Numbered from the stretch's first letter, positions 34,241 to 46,187 are shown. The stretch is 64,000 nt of DNA from Venturia oleaginea (GCA_013176395.1 JABMLP010000023.1:496001-560000); one strand, 5' to 3'. Notes: generated from the sequence alone by a model not told the origin. Made by a program: numbers and translations.

Positions 34241-37200
34241 ATGGATGCCATACTCAATGGCCTCAACGAGCAGCAAAAATGCGCTGTCACGAGTCCCTCT
34301 ACGGCTCTTCAGGTGCTGGCACCTCCTGGGTCTGGAAAGACGAAGACGTTGACCACACGCGTCGCGTATCTGATCGGGCAGCAGGGCATGAAGCCATGGA
34401 ACATGATTGTGTGTACCTTCACCATCAAAGCAGCGAAAGAGATGAAAGAGAGGATAAAGAACTTTATTGGGGAAAAATCAGAGTCCAAATTGGTCCTCGG
34501 AACGTTCCATTCGATTGCACGACGTTATCTGTCCAGATATGGCCACTGTATTGGCATTGCTGAGAATTTTGGAATTGCCGATAGCAACGATTCTATGGCT
34601 ATCATCAAGAGGATCATAAAACGGCATGATTACAATCTTGATCCCGCAACGGCACGCACTCGGATATCAAAGAAGAAGTCTCAGGCAGCCGTTGGGGAAG
34701 AAAAAACTAGGGTCAAACAGAATATGGAACAGCAGGAATTCGAGAGCATTTACGAGAAGTACGAGGAGGCTCTAGAAACTTCGAAACTACTGGATTACGA
34801 CGACCTGCTCCTACGATGCGTGGAGCTTCTGAAAAGGCATCCAGAGTGCGTTGCAAACATTGAAGCTGTTTTGATAGACGAGTTCCAAGATACAAATCAT
34901 GTGCAGTACGAGCTCATGTCGCTGTTCGCCCAGCATCGGAATCCAAAGTCAAACAGGAGAATTCCGAGCATTACCATCGTGGGCGACCCAGACCAGAGCA
35001 TCTATAGTTTTCGATCTGCCGAGATCAAGAACCTCAAGAAAATGTCGACGCAGTATGCCGATACGCAGATCGTGCTGCTCGAGGAGAACTATCGATCGTC
35101 CGGTTCTATCCTTTTATCTGCAGTGGAAGTAATCGAGCAAGACGAAGCTCGACCACAAAAGAAACTGCTAGCAACGCATGGCTGTGGCGAAAAGCCGGTT
35201 CTACGCACACTACCCTCTTCAGTAGCGGAGGCATCGTGGATTGTTGCAGAAATCCAACGATCCATGGCCTTGACAGGCGATTTGTTCAACCACGCTGATT
35301 TCGCCATTCTCCTTCGATCTGCCAACCTATCTCGACTTATTGAAACGGCACTTGGAAAGGCTGGTATCGCATACCGAATGGTTGGAGGCAGTAGGTTCTT
35401 CGATCGAGTTGAGATCAAACTTCTCCTCGACTACCTCCGAGTTGTGAGCCAGCCAGACTCAAACGATGCCCTTGCTCGAGTCATAAATATTCCAGCACGC
35501 AAGGTGGGCGATCCGACCATCAAATCATTGCTCGAGGAGGCTGAGACCAAAGGACAGAACCTTTGGACTTTGGTCTTCGATGCTGCTCGAGGAAAACGGA
35601 AGCCGAGCACGAAGATTTCACCACAATGCCAACAAGGCCTGGAAGCTTTCACCAATATCATCCTCACATCTCAAAAGAAAATGGCCGAGGATGCCTGCAC
35701 CATTGTCGATCTTCTCAGTCATATCATGAAGAAGATAAGGTTCGAGGAATACGTCAAGGTAAAATTTCCGGAAGATGTTGAGGCTCGCATGGCAAATGTT
35801 CAAGAATTGGTCAACTTGGCCAGCGATAGCTCTACCCTCCAGATAGGCGATAATTCCAGCGAGGAGTCCTTGGTTGAAGTTGAAGGTGTGAAACAGCAAT
35901 TTGCATCAGGCCCTGAAGCAGTCCTGATCAAGTTTCTTGCCAACGTTACACTTGCTTCTGCAGTTGACGCGAAACTTGATGACGAAGATTCGCCTAAACA
36001 AGTCACGATCTCGACCATACATGCTGCGAAAGGCCTCGAATGGCCAGTTGTTTTCATACCATCTGCATATCAAGGCTCGATACCACATTCGCGGGCGGAA
36101 GACACTGACGAAGAGCGCCGCCTGCTGTACGTTGGTATGACGAGGGCAAAAGCTTTGCTATACCTGAGCTGGCCAAAGAAGAACCCTTCTCAGGACGGAA
36201 CGACTCTTTCGCCATTTCTTTCAGGGACCAGAATTGCACCCCGATTCACAACCAGAGGCCCAGCGTATGGATTCGAAGCTGCTAAGTCGTTGGCAAGAAT
36301 ATTGGGTCGTCCTGGTCCATCCGAATCACTCATTATTGACGCCATGCTCAGAATTGAGAATCCTAAAGACGACCTTTGGCCAGAGGACGGCGAAGGCACA
36401 GGGCGGTTCGAGAACAATCATCTGTCCGGTCCACATTTCAGCAGTGATTGGTGGTCCAATTACAGCAGTGATCCACTGACAATGGACGCATCTCTTGGCT
36501 TTAAGAGACAAAAGCTGGGACTGACGTCGTACTCTTCAAATTCAGGTGTCAGCATTGGAATGCCAACTCCTGGCGCATATTCCGTCAACAACACTACTCT
36601 CACCTCTGGCTTCAAAAGCGCTGGTGTAGTACGCAGAGAAATTGAAGAGCAGACAGCCAGAGAAGCTGCACAAAGAAGTGTCGCCGAGAGTCAAAAACCA
36701 AAGAAAGACATGCCTGCTGCCAAAACCGTACGCAGCAAGAAACAGGCCACCGGCCAAGGAAACATCCTCAGCTTCTTTGGAAAACCAAAACCCTCCTCGA
36801 CTTCTTCTGAACGAGATGTTTCGCCACCTCTACCCCTATTCCAAGACCGCAAACTCCCCACAAAACGCCCACAGACCTCACTACGAGAGACGAACCACAT
36901 CCCCGCCCCTCTACGTTCAAGAACACCGAGTATCCCCTCCTCCTTCACGCACCACAAACCACGCACCACAGCCTCAACAGCCCGTCCACCAAAAACAATT
37001 CACGAAGAAGAACACGAATCAACTAGATATGTCATCCTATCCAGCTCACCAGTCAAGGCAGAAGAGACACCAGCCCCCGAAAGTCCCACCAAAGAGAAGA
37101 TGCCTGCGAATGAAGGAGGGTTTGTACAGGCTACGACGATGCATATGACTACAATGGCTAGACTGAATCAAGGACCGAAGAGGTCGCTGGGGATGAGGAG

Positions 37201-37282
37201 TATGCAGGGCAGGAATTCCGGAAGTAACAGGGTGAATAAACCGTTTTCTGCGCCGAAGCCTGGGAGGGGAGGGAGGTCTTGA
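34241..37282 (+). CDS. SRS2: UvrD/PcrA-type DNA helicase, Srs2-like anti-recombinase
   Basis: SF1A 3'-5' DNA helicase that removes Rad51 filaments and restrains homologous recombination at forks. Intronless, 1013 aa, from ATG 34241. Helicase motifs in order: NEQQKCAV (Q motif), Walker A APPGSGKTKT (about 27-36), motif Ia TFTIKAAKEMKERI, FHSIARRYL, motif II DEFQDTNHVQYEL, motif III GDPDQSIYSFRSAE, motif IV LEENYRSSG, motif V TISTIHAAKGLEWPVVF and motif VI LLYVGMTRAKALLYLSW. The roughly 350-residue C-terminal tail is disordered. It holds QGNILSFFGKPK, a PIP-box-like sequence that could bind PCNA, which fits the known Srs2 C-terminal role; Rad51 and SUMO-interaction sites were not identified with certainty. 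A downstream microsatellite separates it from the convergent WD40 gene. All catalytic motifs look intact. Confidence 0.95.
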   Translation: MDAILNGLNEQQKCAVTSPSTALQVLAPPGSGKTKTLTTRVAYLIGQQGMKPWNMIVCTFTIKAAKEMKERIKNFIGEKSESKLVLGTFHSIARRYLSRYGHCIGIAENFGIADSNDSMAIIKRIIKRHDYNLDPATARTRISKKKSQAAVGEEKTRVKQNMEQQEFESIYEKYEEALETSKLLDYDDLLLRCVELLKRHPECVANIEAVLIDEFQDTNHVQYELMSLFAQHRNPKSNRRIPSITIVGDPDQSIYSFRSAEIKNLKKMSTQYADTQIVLLEENYRSSGSILLSAVEVIEQDEARPQKKLLATHGCGEKPVLRTLPSSVAEASWIVAEIQRSMALTGDLFNHADFAILLRSANLSRLIETALGKAGIAYRMVGGSRFFDRVEIKLLLDYLRVVSQPDSNDALARVINIPARKVGDPTIKSLLEEAETKGQNLWTLVFDAARGKRKPSTKISPQCQQGLEAFTNIILTSQKKMAEDACTIVDLLSHIMKKIRFEEYVKVKFPEDVEARMANVQELVNLASDSSTLQIGDNSSEESLVEVEGVKQQFASGPEAVLIKFLANVTLASAVDAKLDDEDSPKQVTISTIHAAKGLEWPVVFIPSAYQGSIPHSRAEDTDEERRLLYVGMTRAKALLYLSWPKKNPSQDGTTLSPFLSGTRIAPRFTTRGPAYGFEAAKSLARILGRPGPSESLIIDAMLRIENPKDDLWPEDGEGTGRFENNHLSGPHFSSDWWSNYSSDPLTMDASLGFKRQKLGLTSYSSNSGVSIGMPTPGAYSVNNTTLTSGFKSAGVVRREIEEQTAREAAQRSVAESQKPKKDMPAAKTVRSKKQATGQGNILSFFGKPKPSSTSSERDVSPPLPLFQDRKLPTKRPQTSLRETNHIPAPLRSRTPSIPSSFTHHKPRTTASTARPPKTIHEEEHESTRYVILSSSPVKAEETPAPESPTKEKMPANEGGFVQATTMHMTTMARLNQGPKRSLGMRSMQGRNSGSNRVNKPFSAPKPGRGGRS

Positions 37283-37368
37283 TTAGGTATCCATATGGGA
37301 AGTGAGATTAGCTACCTACGTAGTATCGAACTGGACATACATCTTCCAAAACAAGATAAAGGGCGAAA

Positions 37369-37381
37369 TAACAACAACAAC

Positions 37382-37432
<51 letters not shown>
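37369..37432. repeat. AAC/AAT trinucleotide microsatellite
   Basis: A short (AAC)n run passes into about 16 AAT units, between the 3' ends of the convergent SRS2 and WD40 genes. Probably length-polymorphic. Confidence 0.95.
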
Positions 37433-37433
<1 letters not shown>

Positions 37434-37636
37434 CGGGCAAGACGTCGTTTTCGAATCACCAGGAACTTCAGTACCACTGGATAAGGAAGTGATTCCGAGA
37501 GCGAGGTCATGTCATGCTGTACCGTCCACGCGAAACTAATATTCTCATTTTGCCAATAGTCAAAGTACCTGCCTACACCGAATGGGGGTATCATAACATG
37601 CACGCCGAACCCAATACGCCGTGTCAACAAAACCCC

Positions 37637-40558
37637 CTAAACAACCTTCATATCCCTACCTTTCAACATACGTCTCAACAACGCAACCTCCTCCCGCAAC
37701 CTGGCAACCTCATCCTTCAACTCATCGCATCCCTCGCACTCTCCACTCGCCGCACCTCTACTACCAATCCTCTCATGCAAACACTCACTCTTCCGTCCAT
37801 TCCCACTAACCTCACCCCGAGCAGATCGGCCCTTCACAGGACTAGACGCGGGAATAGAGGTAGGTACAAAAGCCAAGCTCGCCTTTCGAGGTACATAACG
37901 ATGTACAGGCACAGGTCCATGGAAGGAGTGCGCGAAGCCCGGTGGTAATGTCGCTGCAGAATCAAGTCGACTCCTAGGACTTCTCACCGTCGCACTCATC
38001 GTATCATTTCCAGCTTCCAACTCTCGCGCAGTCGGTGCACTGCGGCTTTTCCTTCTGTGTGTGGGTTGGTGTTGCACTTGCGGTGAAGATGATGGATCAC
38101 CTAGATCCGTGAGAGGAGGCGAAGGAGAAGGATCATACCCTCTGTACCGTTTACTGAGATCGGTCTTCTCAACTCGTTCACATGGCTCAGAAAGTGTTGA
38201 TCTTGTTTTAGTGCGCGGAGGAGCGAGTTTGATCTCGACGATTTGTTTTGGGGTGGCCTCACCACGTCGTGGTCTTCGAATAGTCTCATCTTCTTCAATA
38301 TCGTCCCAGATTGGGTTTGCTTGCCAGCTGACTTTTCTCTGATGACCGCTTGTAGTAGGCTGTGGCACCAAGTCCGGCGGAGACGTTGCCGGCTCTTCAT
38401 TATCATCTGATTCGGCCGTCAACCATATATCGTCTCCAGTCGTCGTCTCTTCATTCTTCTTCACTATTGGAGCAGGCGAGGATGACGATTGAACCACTTT
38501 CGACTTTGCAGCAGGCCGCCCTCCAAGACTTGACCGTCGAGATGAAGTCTTCCGAGACTGAGCAGGCATGTATGGTGCCAGAATGGCGCGATTGTCCTTA
38601 CCCTTGCTGCCCTTCTCACCAAAGCGGCGCAAATCTGCAAGAATTCTGGAATTAGCTGAACTGGCGCTCGAGGTGCTTGCCGGAGTCGCAGCGGTGGTGG
38701 TTCCACCATGATTATTTGAGGCGGGAATTTTGATACCACGCAAAAGAGGAGAAGTATACAGATCGTGTACCGACTTTGAAACGACGCTGCGCTTCTTTGG
38801 TGGCAAACATTGCTCTGCTGCTTTTGATGGCACAGTCGGAGACTTGTTGGGGCTAGACTCGCTAGAAGTCTTAGTTGTATAGTTTGGCTGTGGTAAACTA
38901 AATCCTTGATACACAAATGTCGAGCTAGACAGTCTTGGTCGCGGCCTTGGAGTTGTTCGCCGTTTGGGAGGTGAGGGCCTCGGTGGTGTTGATTGACGTT
39001 GAGCTTTTTTGACAGGAGAGAAAAGGTCCATGTAATCGTTATTCGAGATGGGAGGGAGGTCTCGATGTACCGGTCCTTCTATTTGATTATGCTTGACGGT
39101 GCTGAACAAGTCCATCTCAGGCTGTTCAATCTCGACGTTATCAAGAGGGCCAGATGATAGGCCATGCGATCTGTCAGGAGATGCGGTGGTGCCACCCTCT
39201 GTTTCTAGGACCCGATGAGGCGGAATATTCTCCTCGTGGCTTTCTTGCGGTCCTTGTGAAAATTTTGATGATTCTCCAGACATTTCACTCTTCCGACTGC
39301 GCAAGGTCCCTCCCACAGCAAATAGCTCGATCCAGGTCTCGCTCGTAAATTGGACTTCTGCTGAATCTCCCAAAACCATAGGGCCAGGACCTTTCACCCA
39401 CTCAACGTCAACCACTCGACCTGCAGTGTCGTCCACCGGTAAATCTCGAAGCTTCGATCCAGCACCGTCAAACAAGACAACCTTACCGTCGATGCGACCA
39501 ATCGCAAAAACTGTGTTACTAGCACTGGCCATGGATGCAGGCTTTCGTTGAGCTCCAATTCTGGAAGCTGTTCTAGCTCGACCAGGGGACAAAATTGTCA
39601 ATGATGTTGCTGGACCTCGAATATGCCACGTGCGTACGATTTGATTCTTTTCGAAATCGACGATTTTGCATTTCCCATCGGCACCCACTGTCACAGCGCG
39701 GCTTCTATAGCCTGGAAGAAAGGTGGCTCCAGTTATTCCGGCGCTTCTCACATCCGGTCCCTCGATTGTATCCGTATACAGGCCACCCGCTGGATTGCTA
39801 GCGGCATGCGTTGCGACATTGTGGAGAGACTTAAAGAATCCGATCTCCCCGCCCTCTGTCCTGCTATTGCCAGTTGGATGACCCGACGGCCTCATGACCT
39901 GATTTGAATCATAGGCAGCAAGGGTTCCATCTTTGAAAGCAAGCAGGAATATATTGCGCCGTTCTGGGTGGAATGCGGCGCATGTAACGGGAGAGAAGGA
40001 GGCACGAGGCTGTAAAAATAGAGGCTGCGTGGCTAGTGTGAGATTTTGAAGATAGACGGTCGGTGGGAACTCGGAAGCCGTGAGCAAGAGGTGTGAAGTA
40101 GGCGATATGGCTAAGACTGTCGGCGCAGAGGCATGGGTAGGACCTGGATCGAGTAGGCGTGCTTCGCGTAGGGAATAAGACTGGACAGCGTTGAGGAGGG
40201 TTGTCGTGAAGTAGAGAGTTTTCGAGTCGGGTGTAAAATGTAACAGACGAATCTGGCCCTGTACCAGAATTTAGAACATGGCAGAGGTCTGGTGTAATGG
40301 GCGAGAACGCACGTCGGTTCCTTTCAGTCTATAGCTCTTTTCCAAGCCATGATCAACGCGGTGAAGGACTACAACCTGGCTATCGGCTATGGCGAGAGTT
40401 CCACTTCCATCTCTTGCTTCCTTCGCAGCCAAGATTCCGTGGGACCCAGAGTGGAATATTTTGTGCAGACCGCTGTCGTCGTAAGATAATACATGGCGTT
40501 CTGTTGTTATGACCAAATGGTGGTCGGGAGGGAAGACGAAGCTGGCTGGCGTAGACAT
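37637..40558 (-). CDS. WD40-repeat protein with disordered tail and C-terminal coiled coil (NEDD1-like?)
   Basis: Exons 40313-40558 and 37637-40258 are joined over a 54-nt intron, 955 aa. The start MSTPASFVFPP (ATG 40558) is chosen because beta-propeller-like sequence (HHLVITTERHVLSYD) begins straight away. Residues about 10-370 contain WD-like strands (ISPTSHLLLTAS, VTCAAFHPERRNIFLLAFKDGTLAAYD, SAGITGATFLPGYRSRAVTVGADGKCKIVDF, FAIGRIDGKVVLFDG). A long Ser/Pro/Arg-rich region with basic motifs follows, and the end (CEGCDELKDEVARLREEVALLRRMLK) is a short coiled coil. A propeller, a disordered middle and a C-terminal helix recalls NEDD1/GCP-WD spindle-pole proteins, but this is a resemblance of layout only. 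It is divergent from VMA1. Confidence 0.8.
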
Positions 40559-41304
40559 TGATATTGCATTGTTCGATATAGCAGGCAATATATGTGAGGC
40601 TGTTCTATTCGGTGAGTTCTTGGTGTTTACTCCAGCCTTGCTAGTCAACAAAGACTCGCAGCCCACGTGACTTGCTGTACTCGAGACGGAAGGAAACAGC
40701 TGTCTGTAAAGAATGGATGCATCTTAGTATACTATCATTATTACCAGTATATTACAAGTATAACTCGATCAGATAAGCCCAAGGCTAATGTTCTTTCTGG
40801 CAATGCTGATACAAATCTTACCGGGAATTTTCGAGGCGTCGTCTTTCTTTCGAGACTGCGTATCGAATCTGAAGATGAATAATATCCCACGGTACTACAT
40901 CTTGCTGACTCTCTTCTTTGACAAGTTTTGTACGACTCTGATATTGAAAGAGATGGCAACTCCAGTGACGAAGTGAAGCTCGGACGATTCTTGAGCTTCA
41001 AGCTCCCACCGGACGACCCATGAGGCACAACTTGGACGTACCGAACAATCCATGCACTAGTAGCGACAAAGACCACAGCAATTGTATGCTTGGTCTGCGA
41101 CCGAAATTAAAACCCCGTCCCTCACTTCTAGATCTTATAACAAAACACAACGCCCAGGGCTATCAAGTGCCATCCCAGCCCCACTCGCCGCTTAGCCCAG
41201 ACGAAGAGGTACCTCCAGCTTTTATCGCGCTGCCTGCCTCTCCAACCCATCTCGACCATCCCGACACACTACCACAATCCACTGCTCCAGAGCCAACTGC
41301 AATC
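40559..41304. other. Divergent promoter region of WD40 gene and VMA1
   Basis: About 750 bp between divergent start codons. The VMA1-proximal part stays open upstream of the chosen ATG but shows no V-ATPase resemblance and is taken as 5' leader. Confidence 0.55.
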
Positions 41305-43289
41305 ATGGCTCCATCCAAGAAGCAGCAGCGGGAAAACGACAATGAGCAGAAAGGCCAGGTCTTCTCCGTCTCCGGCCCCGTCATTGTCGCTGCCAACATG
41401 CTGGGATGTGCTATGTACGAGCTTGTACGTCAATCGAAGAAGCTTTGATTCGCTTGACAGAATTAACGAAATCAGGTCCAAGTCGGTCACGATAAATTGG
41501 TAGGAGAGGTCATTCGAATCGACGCCGATAAGGCAACCATTCAGGTCTACGAAGAGACTGGTGAGTTTGAGATGATGAAATAGTCAACCCAATCTGCTAA
41601 TCACTACCACAGCCGGTGTCACTGTCGGCGACCCTGTCTCTCGATCCGGCCAGCCTCTATCTGTAGAACTCGGTCCAGGTCTTATGGAATCTATCTATGA
41701 CGGAATCCAGCGACCACTCAAGGCCATCGCCGAAGAGTCCAACAGCATTTACATTCCCCGTGGTATCTCAGTCCCTGCGCTGGACCGAACCAAGAAATGG
41801 GACTTCACACCGGGCAAATACAAGGTCGGCGACCAAATCACTGGCGGTGATGTCTTTGGCAGTGTCTACGAAAACTCGCTCCTAAGCGAACACAAAATCT
41901 TGCTTCCTCCACGAGCGCGCGGAAAGATCACACGTATCTCCGGGAAGGGTAGCTACAAAGTGGACGAGAAAATCCTCGAACTTGAGTTCGATGGCGAGAA
42001 GACGGAATTCAGCATGATGCACAGATGGCCTGTCCGCGTCCCAAGACCTAGCACAGAGAAGCTATCATCCGACCAGCCCCTTATTGTTGGACAGCGTGTC
42101 CTAGACGCTTTGTTTCCCAGTGTGCAGGGAGGAACTGTCTGCATTCCTGGAGCTTTCGGTTGCGGGAAGACAGTCATCTCTCAATCCCTTTCCAAGTTCT
42201 CCAATAGTGATATCATCGTCTACGTTGGATGTGGAGAGCGCGGTAACGAGATGGCTGAAGTCTTAATGGATTTCCCAGAGGTCAGTTTCGCATCTTGCCA
42301 GTTCCATGAACACCAATGCTAACATCGAACAGCTTACCATAAAGGTCAACGGCAAAGATGAACCTATCATGAAGCGTACCACCCTGATTGCAAACACCTC
42401 CAACATGCCTGTCGCCGCTCGAGAAGCCTCCATCTATACTGGTATCACTGTCGCCGAATACTTCCGTGATCAAGGCAAGGATGTGGCTATGATGGCAGAT
42501 TCGTCTTCTCGTTGGGCTGAGGCATTGCGTGAGATTTCTGGTCGTTTAGGAGAAATGCCTGCTGACCAAGGTTTCCCTGCCTACCTCGGTGCCAAGTTGG
42601 CCTCTTTCTACGAACGTGCTGGTCGTGTTACAGCTCTTGGAAGTCCCGACCGCAAGGGTTCTGTCAGTATCGTTGGTGCTGTCAGTCCTCCAGGTGGTGA
42701 TTTCTCCGATCCTGTCACCAGTTCGACTCTCGGTATTGTACAGGTTTTCTGGGGATTGGACAAGAAGTTGGCGCAGCGAAAGCATTTCCCCAGTGTTAAC
42801 ACTTCCATGAGTTACACCAAGTACGGCACGTCTCTGGATAAATACTACGCCAAGAACAACCCGGATTTCCCACGTCTCCGTGACCGTATCAAGGAGCTTT
42901 TGACAACATCAGAAGATCTTGACCAGGTTGTGCAACTGGTCGGAAAGTCTGCCCTTGGTGACTCGGATAAAATCACGTTGGATGTCGCAACTTTGATCAA
43001 GGAGGATTTCTTGCAGCAGAATGGTTACTCTGATTACGACCAATTTTGCCCGCTGTGGAAGACTGAATGGATGATGAAGGCTATGATGGGATTCCACGAC
43101 GAGTCGCAGAAGGCTGTTTCGCAGGGCCAGAGTTGGGCCAAGATCCGTGAATCGACCAGCGAAATTCAATCTTCCCTGAGGAGCATGAAATTCGAGTTGC
43201 CCAATGAAGGGCAGGAGAAGATCACCAAGAAGTACGAGGAGTTGTATACGAAGATGATGGACAAGTTTGCAAGCGTTGTTGACGAGTAG
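41305..43289 (+). CDS. VMA1: V-type H+-ATPase catalytic subunit A
   Basis: Catalytic A subunit of the V1 sector; hydrolyses ATP to acidify the vacuole and endomembranes. Exons 41305-41424, 41476-41560, 41613-42280 and 42333-43289 give 609 aa with phases in agreement. The ATG at 41305 (MAPSKKQQ) directly precedes conserved [13 protein letters not shown]. The non-homologous region ([19 protein letters not shown]), the P-loop GAFGCGKT (about 248-256), [14 protein letters not shown], the [25 protein letters not shown] block and [18 protein letters not shown] are all intact. The [10 protein letters not shown] site where the Saccharomyces VMA1 intein is inserted is uninterrupted. Length is normal for fungi. 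Very high confidence. Confidence 0.97.
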
Positions 43290-43979
43290 ATTGGCGGTTC
43301 CCTGTATGTTACATCTAGCTTGTGGTGGAAACATGAAGAAGCCCTGGAATCGAATAGCGATGACGAATTTGTATGTACCCGCGGTTGCAGATACTGAGAT
43401 TATTTGGTTGAATACATTGCAGAAGGGACCTTCGCATGTCCTTAAACTGTTGTGGTCTCCCATCGGAAGACAGCGCCCCTCCCCTTTGTAAGTCCCTCGA
43501 TTCCACTGGCAGTTGTGAGTAACAGATGGCCAGAAAATCATCGATAGTGATCTGAAGCTGAAAGAGGTCACTATTGAGGCTAGCTATATACTCCCTGACA
43601 GCCTGAAGTGAGGAGAAAGAGAACAATCAAAGTCACGAGGTGTGACGAGTCGCTTGACGAGTCGCTTACCCGGAAGATTGCCCATGCAGTGTAACGTCTC
43701 CTCCACCAGCACTGCTCTTAATTATAACTCTTTCCGACATCGTACGAGTTGCTCACCTTCTGATCTAGCGACCTCAGTGGTTTCAGTTGGTATTGGAAAG
43801 AGTGCTTTTAGACAACACTGTTCAGTCGGACCGTTGCTCAGCTCAGCGACAATAGTGACTGGCACTTTACAGACGCTCCAGCAATTGCTGACACGAATCA
43901 TCTAGCAGAAGTACACCCTCGACAACCGTCAACCTCACACCTCCATCACTGGCTCCCTCGCTACTTCGAGCTTTCAACC
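43290..43979. other. Intergenic region between VMA1 and F-box gene
   Basis: 3' flank of VMA1 and promoter/C-rich leader (about 43900-43979) of the F-box gene. No other feature seen. Confidence 0.5.
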
Positions 43980-45059
43980 ATGACGACTTATCTGGACAAG
44001 CTTCCTCTTGAGCTCGAAGAAGCCGTCAGCCGCTACCTTGACATCGATTCACTTCTCCAATTCCGCTTGGTCAACCAGCATTTTAATCAAACATCGATGC
44101 CTGCTTTTCAAGACCACTTTCAAGAAGTGAAGGCAACGTGGTCTGCTGCGGGAATCAAGAAGGTACTCGACATTTCAAAAAGCTCACTACTTCGAAGTGT
44201 CGTCCAACGCATCTGGATCGTCGTGTACAGTTCTCGCAAGGCGATCCCAAATCATGGCCTTCAGTACGACTTCGAGAATCATTCGCTAGGCAGCACCATG
44301 ATGTCCTTTGCTATCTCGAACCTACACAATTGTACCAGTGTCCGACTATCTGCCGCCAAAGACGCAAAATTTCATCATATGAGGATTGGCGACGTGCCGA
44401 TAGGTACGAATGATGGCCTCACTGTCTTCTCGATAATTCAGAATGCCTTCAATCTTTGCGACAGACCACTGCGCACGTTGAATCTCCATCTCATTGGCGA
44501 GCTGGAATACATTCATGCCCGTCCATCGATGCAAAACAATCTCACGCGTCTTCACATGGATCTTCACGAGTGCTGGGATTTTGAGCGAGATATTGGTTAT
44601 CTGGACTCCAGGGAATGCGAATTCGTACTCAACATGAAGGCATTGAGATGGCTCATGATAAAAACAAGTGACGAGGACTCCTTTTACGGTTTCTGGAGGA
44701 AAGCCCACTCCCCATTCCTGGAAACTGCTCGTCTCTACATCGGCACTAATACCACGAGACTTTCGGCTTTTCTGCGGTTCATCAAGAGCCACAACAAGCT
44801 TCTACATTTCTTTGCATCCGTTCAGTACAGCATTGAAGAAGACATCTCAAGGTTTGCCAAGTATTGTCGCAAGCAAAATCAGCTGGAGACATTCGGGGTC
44901 GATTTCAGGGACCAGAGTGGGAGGATCACCGAGAGTTTCGATTGCGAAGATAAATACGAGATTGAACAGCTGGAACCGTTTGTCAGCGAGTCTGAGGAGC
45001 ATCTAGGATCTGAAGCCGGAGACGAGTTCGAAGGGTTCGAGGACGATGATGATATCTGA
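43980..45059 (+). CDS. F-box domain protein, hypothetical
   Basis: Single exon, 359 aa. The N-terminus LDKLPLELEEAVSRYLDIDSLLQFRLVNQHFNQ (about residues 5-38) is a typical fungal F-box, which would bind Skp1 and act as a substrate adaptor in an SCF ubiquitin ligase. The remaining sequence resembles the loosely conserved leucine-rich regions of fungal F-box proteins (RTLNLHLIGELEY, LTRLHMDLHECWDF, FETARLYIG-like). The C-terminus is strongly acidic (EGFEDDDDI). No substrate can be inferred. These genes form large, fast-evolving families in Pezizomycotina. Confidence 0.85.
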   Translation: MTTYLDKLPLELEEAVSRYLDIDSLLQFRLVNQHFNQTSMPAFQDHFQEVKATWSAAGIKKVLDISKSSLLRSVVQRIWIVVYSSRKAIPNHGLQYDFENHSLGSTMMSFAISNLHNCTSVRLSAAKDAKFHHMRIGDVPIGTNDGLTVFSIIQNAFNLCDRPLRTLNLHLIGELEYIHARPSMQNNLTRLHMDLHECWDFERDIGYLDSRECEFVLNMKALRWLMIKTSDEDSFYGFWRKAHSPFLETARLYIGTNTTRLSAFLRFIKSHNKLLHFFASVQYSIEEDISRFAKYCRKQNQLETFGVDFRDQSGRITESFDCEDKYEIEQLEPFVSESEEHLGSEAGDEFEGFEDDDDI

Positions 45060-45563
45060 TTGCAAAAAAGTGTCTCAAGGTTGCATCAATGCCCATAATA
45101 TTCTGGGCATTCGTTTCAATGCGATTTCAAGGAAATTATCCGTGTCGATCCTGAATTGAAGACAATAAGCTCTTCCAGACATGGAGATAGAAGACGTCAA
45201 TTGAACGCACGGCGCCAGAATGAAATTTGGGACGAACGAAGCAAAACAACTGTTTTGAACTGTGAAAGATGAGCATGCCACGCTCCTCGTCCACCATACA
45301 ATTTATCAAGACAGCTGACTCCAAGCAAAATAAATGTTGTTTGATCTTTCATAGCAAGTTTAAACTCTTTACCAATTCTTGAACAGAAGGGATGCTGTGG
45401 ATTGAGAACAATACAATCCTGCAAGCCATCCTTTATGGCACCCGAAAAAGCCAAATTTATGAATACCTTTGTCGCCGTCAAACCCCGCCATTCCATCTAG
45501 GTATCACTCTTAACGCCAGAATACGAAACCAACATTCAAAAGCTGTGTTCAACAGCCATAACC

Positions 45564-46187
45564 TCACACCAAACCTGCCAAAACCATCATCGCAACCCAC
45601 ATTCCTAACGATCCCATGCCAACATCCAAACCGCCAGCGCCACTAGTACCATTCGTCGCCTTACTAGCACTCGCACTCGCACTCGCCGTCTTTCCGGATC
45701 CATGCGCCGTGCCAGTACCAGTGCCCGTCGCCTTCACTAAAGTCCCACTCAGCAGCGTCATGCTCTGCCCCTGAACGTTGAACGTAGCATTTGGTTGGAC
45801 CGGACCATGACCTGTGAATAGGGGTGCATGCGTCCCTGTTGGCGTAGGTGTCTGATCGCGTTTGATCTTGAGGTCTTCGTGGAAACCTAATGACTCGGAT
45901 GAAGTGGAAGTTGAGGTCGGATATAGTGATATCGAAGAGGGCGATATCAGCGGTGGGAGAGTTGTCGAGGTCAAAGTCGTTGTTGCTTGCGTGGTTCGAG
46001 TTATTGTTCTTGTCATAACGTGCATGTGGTTTTGGGGATCGGCTATGATTTGGGGCGCTTCGTATGTGGGTACACGATTTGGCGACTCCAAAACTAGTAG
46101 CTGGGGTTTTGGGGCATGATGGGCGCAGAGGTGCGCGACTCCCAAAGTCGGGAGGATGGACACGAGAGTTGTGGATATTAAATGCAT
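45564..46187 (-). CDS. Putative GPI-anchored Ser/Thr-rich surface protein
   Basis: Single exon, 207 aa. Residues 1-18 form a signal peptide (MHLISTTLVSILPTLGVAHL). The middle is Thr/Ser-rich (TRTITRTTQATTTLTSTTLP) and suited to O-mannosylation. Residues near 165-180 hold an Ala-Ser repeat. The C-terminus has a Gly/Asn-Gly-Thr-rich presumptive omega region (KATNGTSGAGG) followed by a hydrophobic tail (MGSLGMWVAMMVLAGLV), as expected for GPI attachment. It is convergent with the F-box gene. Function unknown; it is probably a cell-wall or plasma-membrane mannoprotein. Confidence 0.72.
   Translation of the reverse strand: MHLISTTLVSILPTLGVAHLCAHHAPKPQLLVLESPNRVPTYEAPQIIADPQNHMHVMTRTITRTTQATTTLTSTTLPPLISPSSISLYPTSTSTSSESLGFHEDLKIKRDQTPTPTGTHAPLFTGHGPVQPNATFNVQGQSMTLLSGTLVKATGTGTGTAHGSGKTASASASASKATNGTSGAGGLDVGMGSLGMWVAMMVLAGLV

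Noticed and set aside
37302..37630. Frames with poly-Ile or poly-Asn over the AAT repeat
   Set aside because: Pure translation of a microsatellite between the 3' ends of two genes.
41020..41304. 95-residue N-terminal extension of VMA1
   Set aside because: The frame is open and begins with ATG, but the sequence is proline-rich leader-like and no V-ATPase A subunit has it; conserved sequence starts at 41305.
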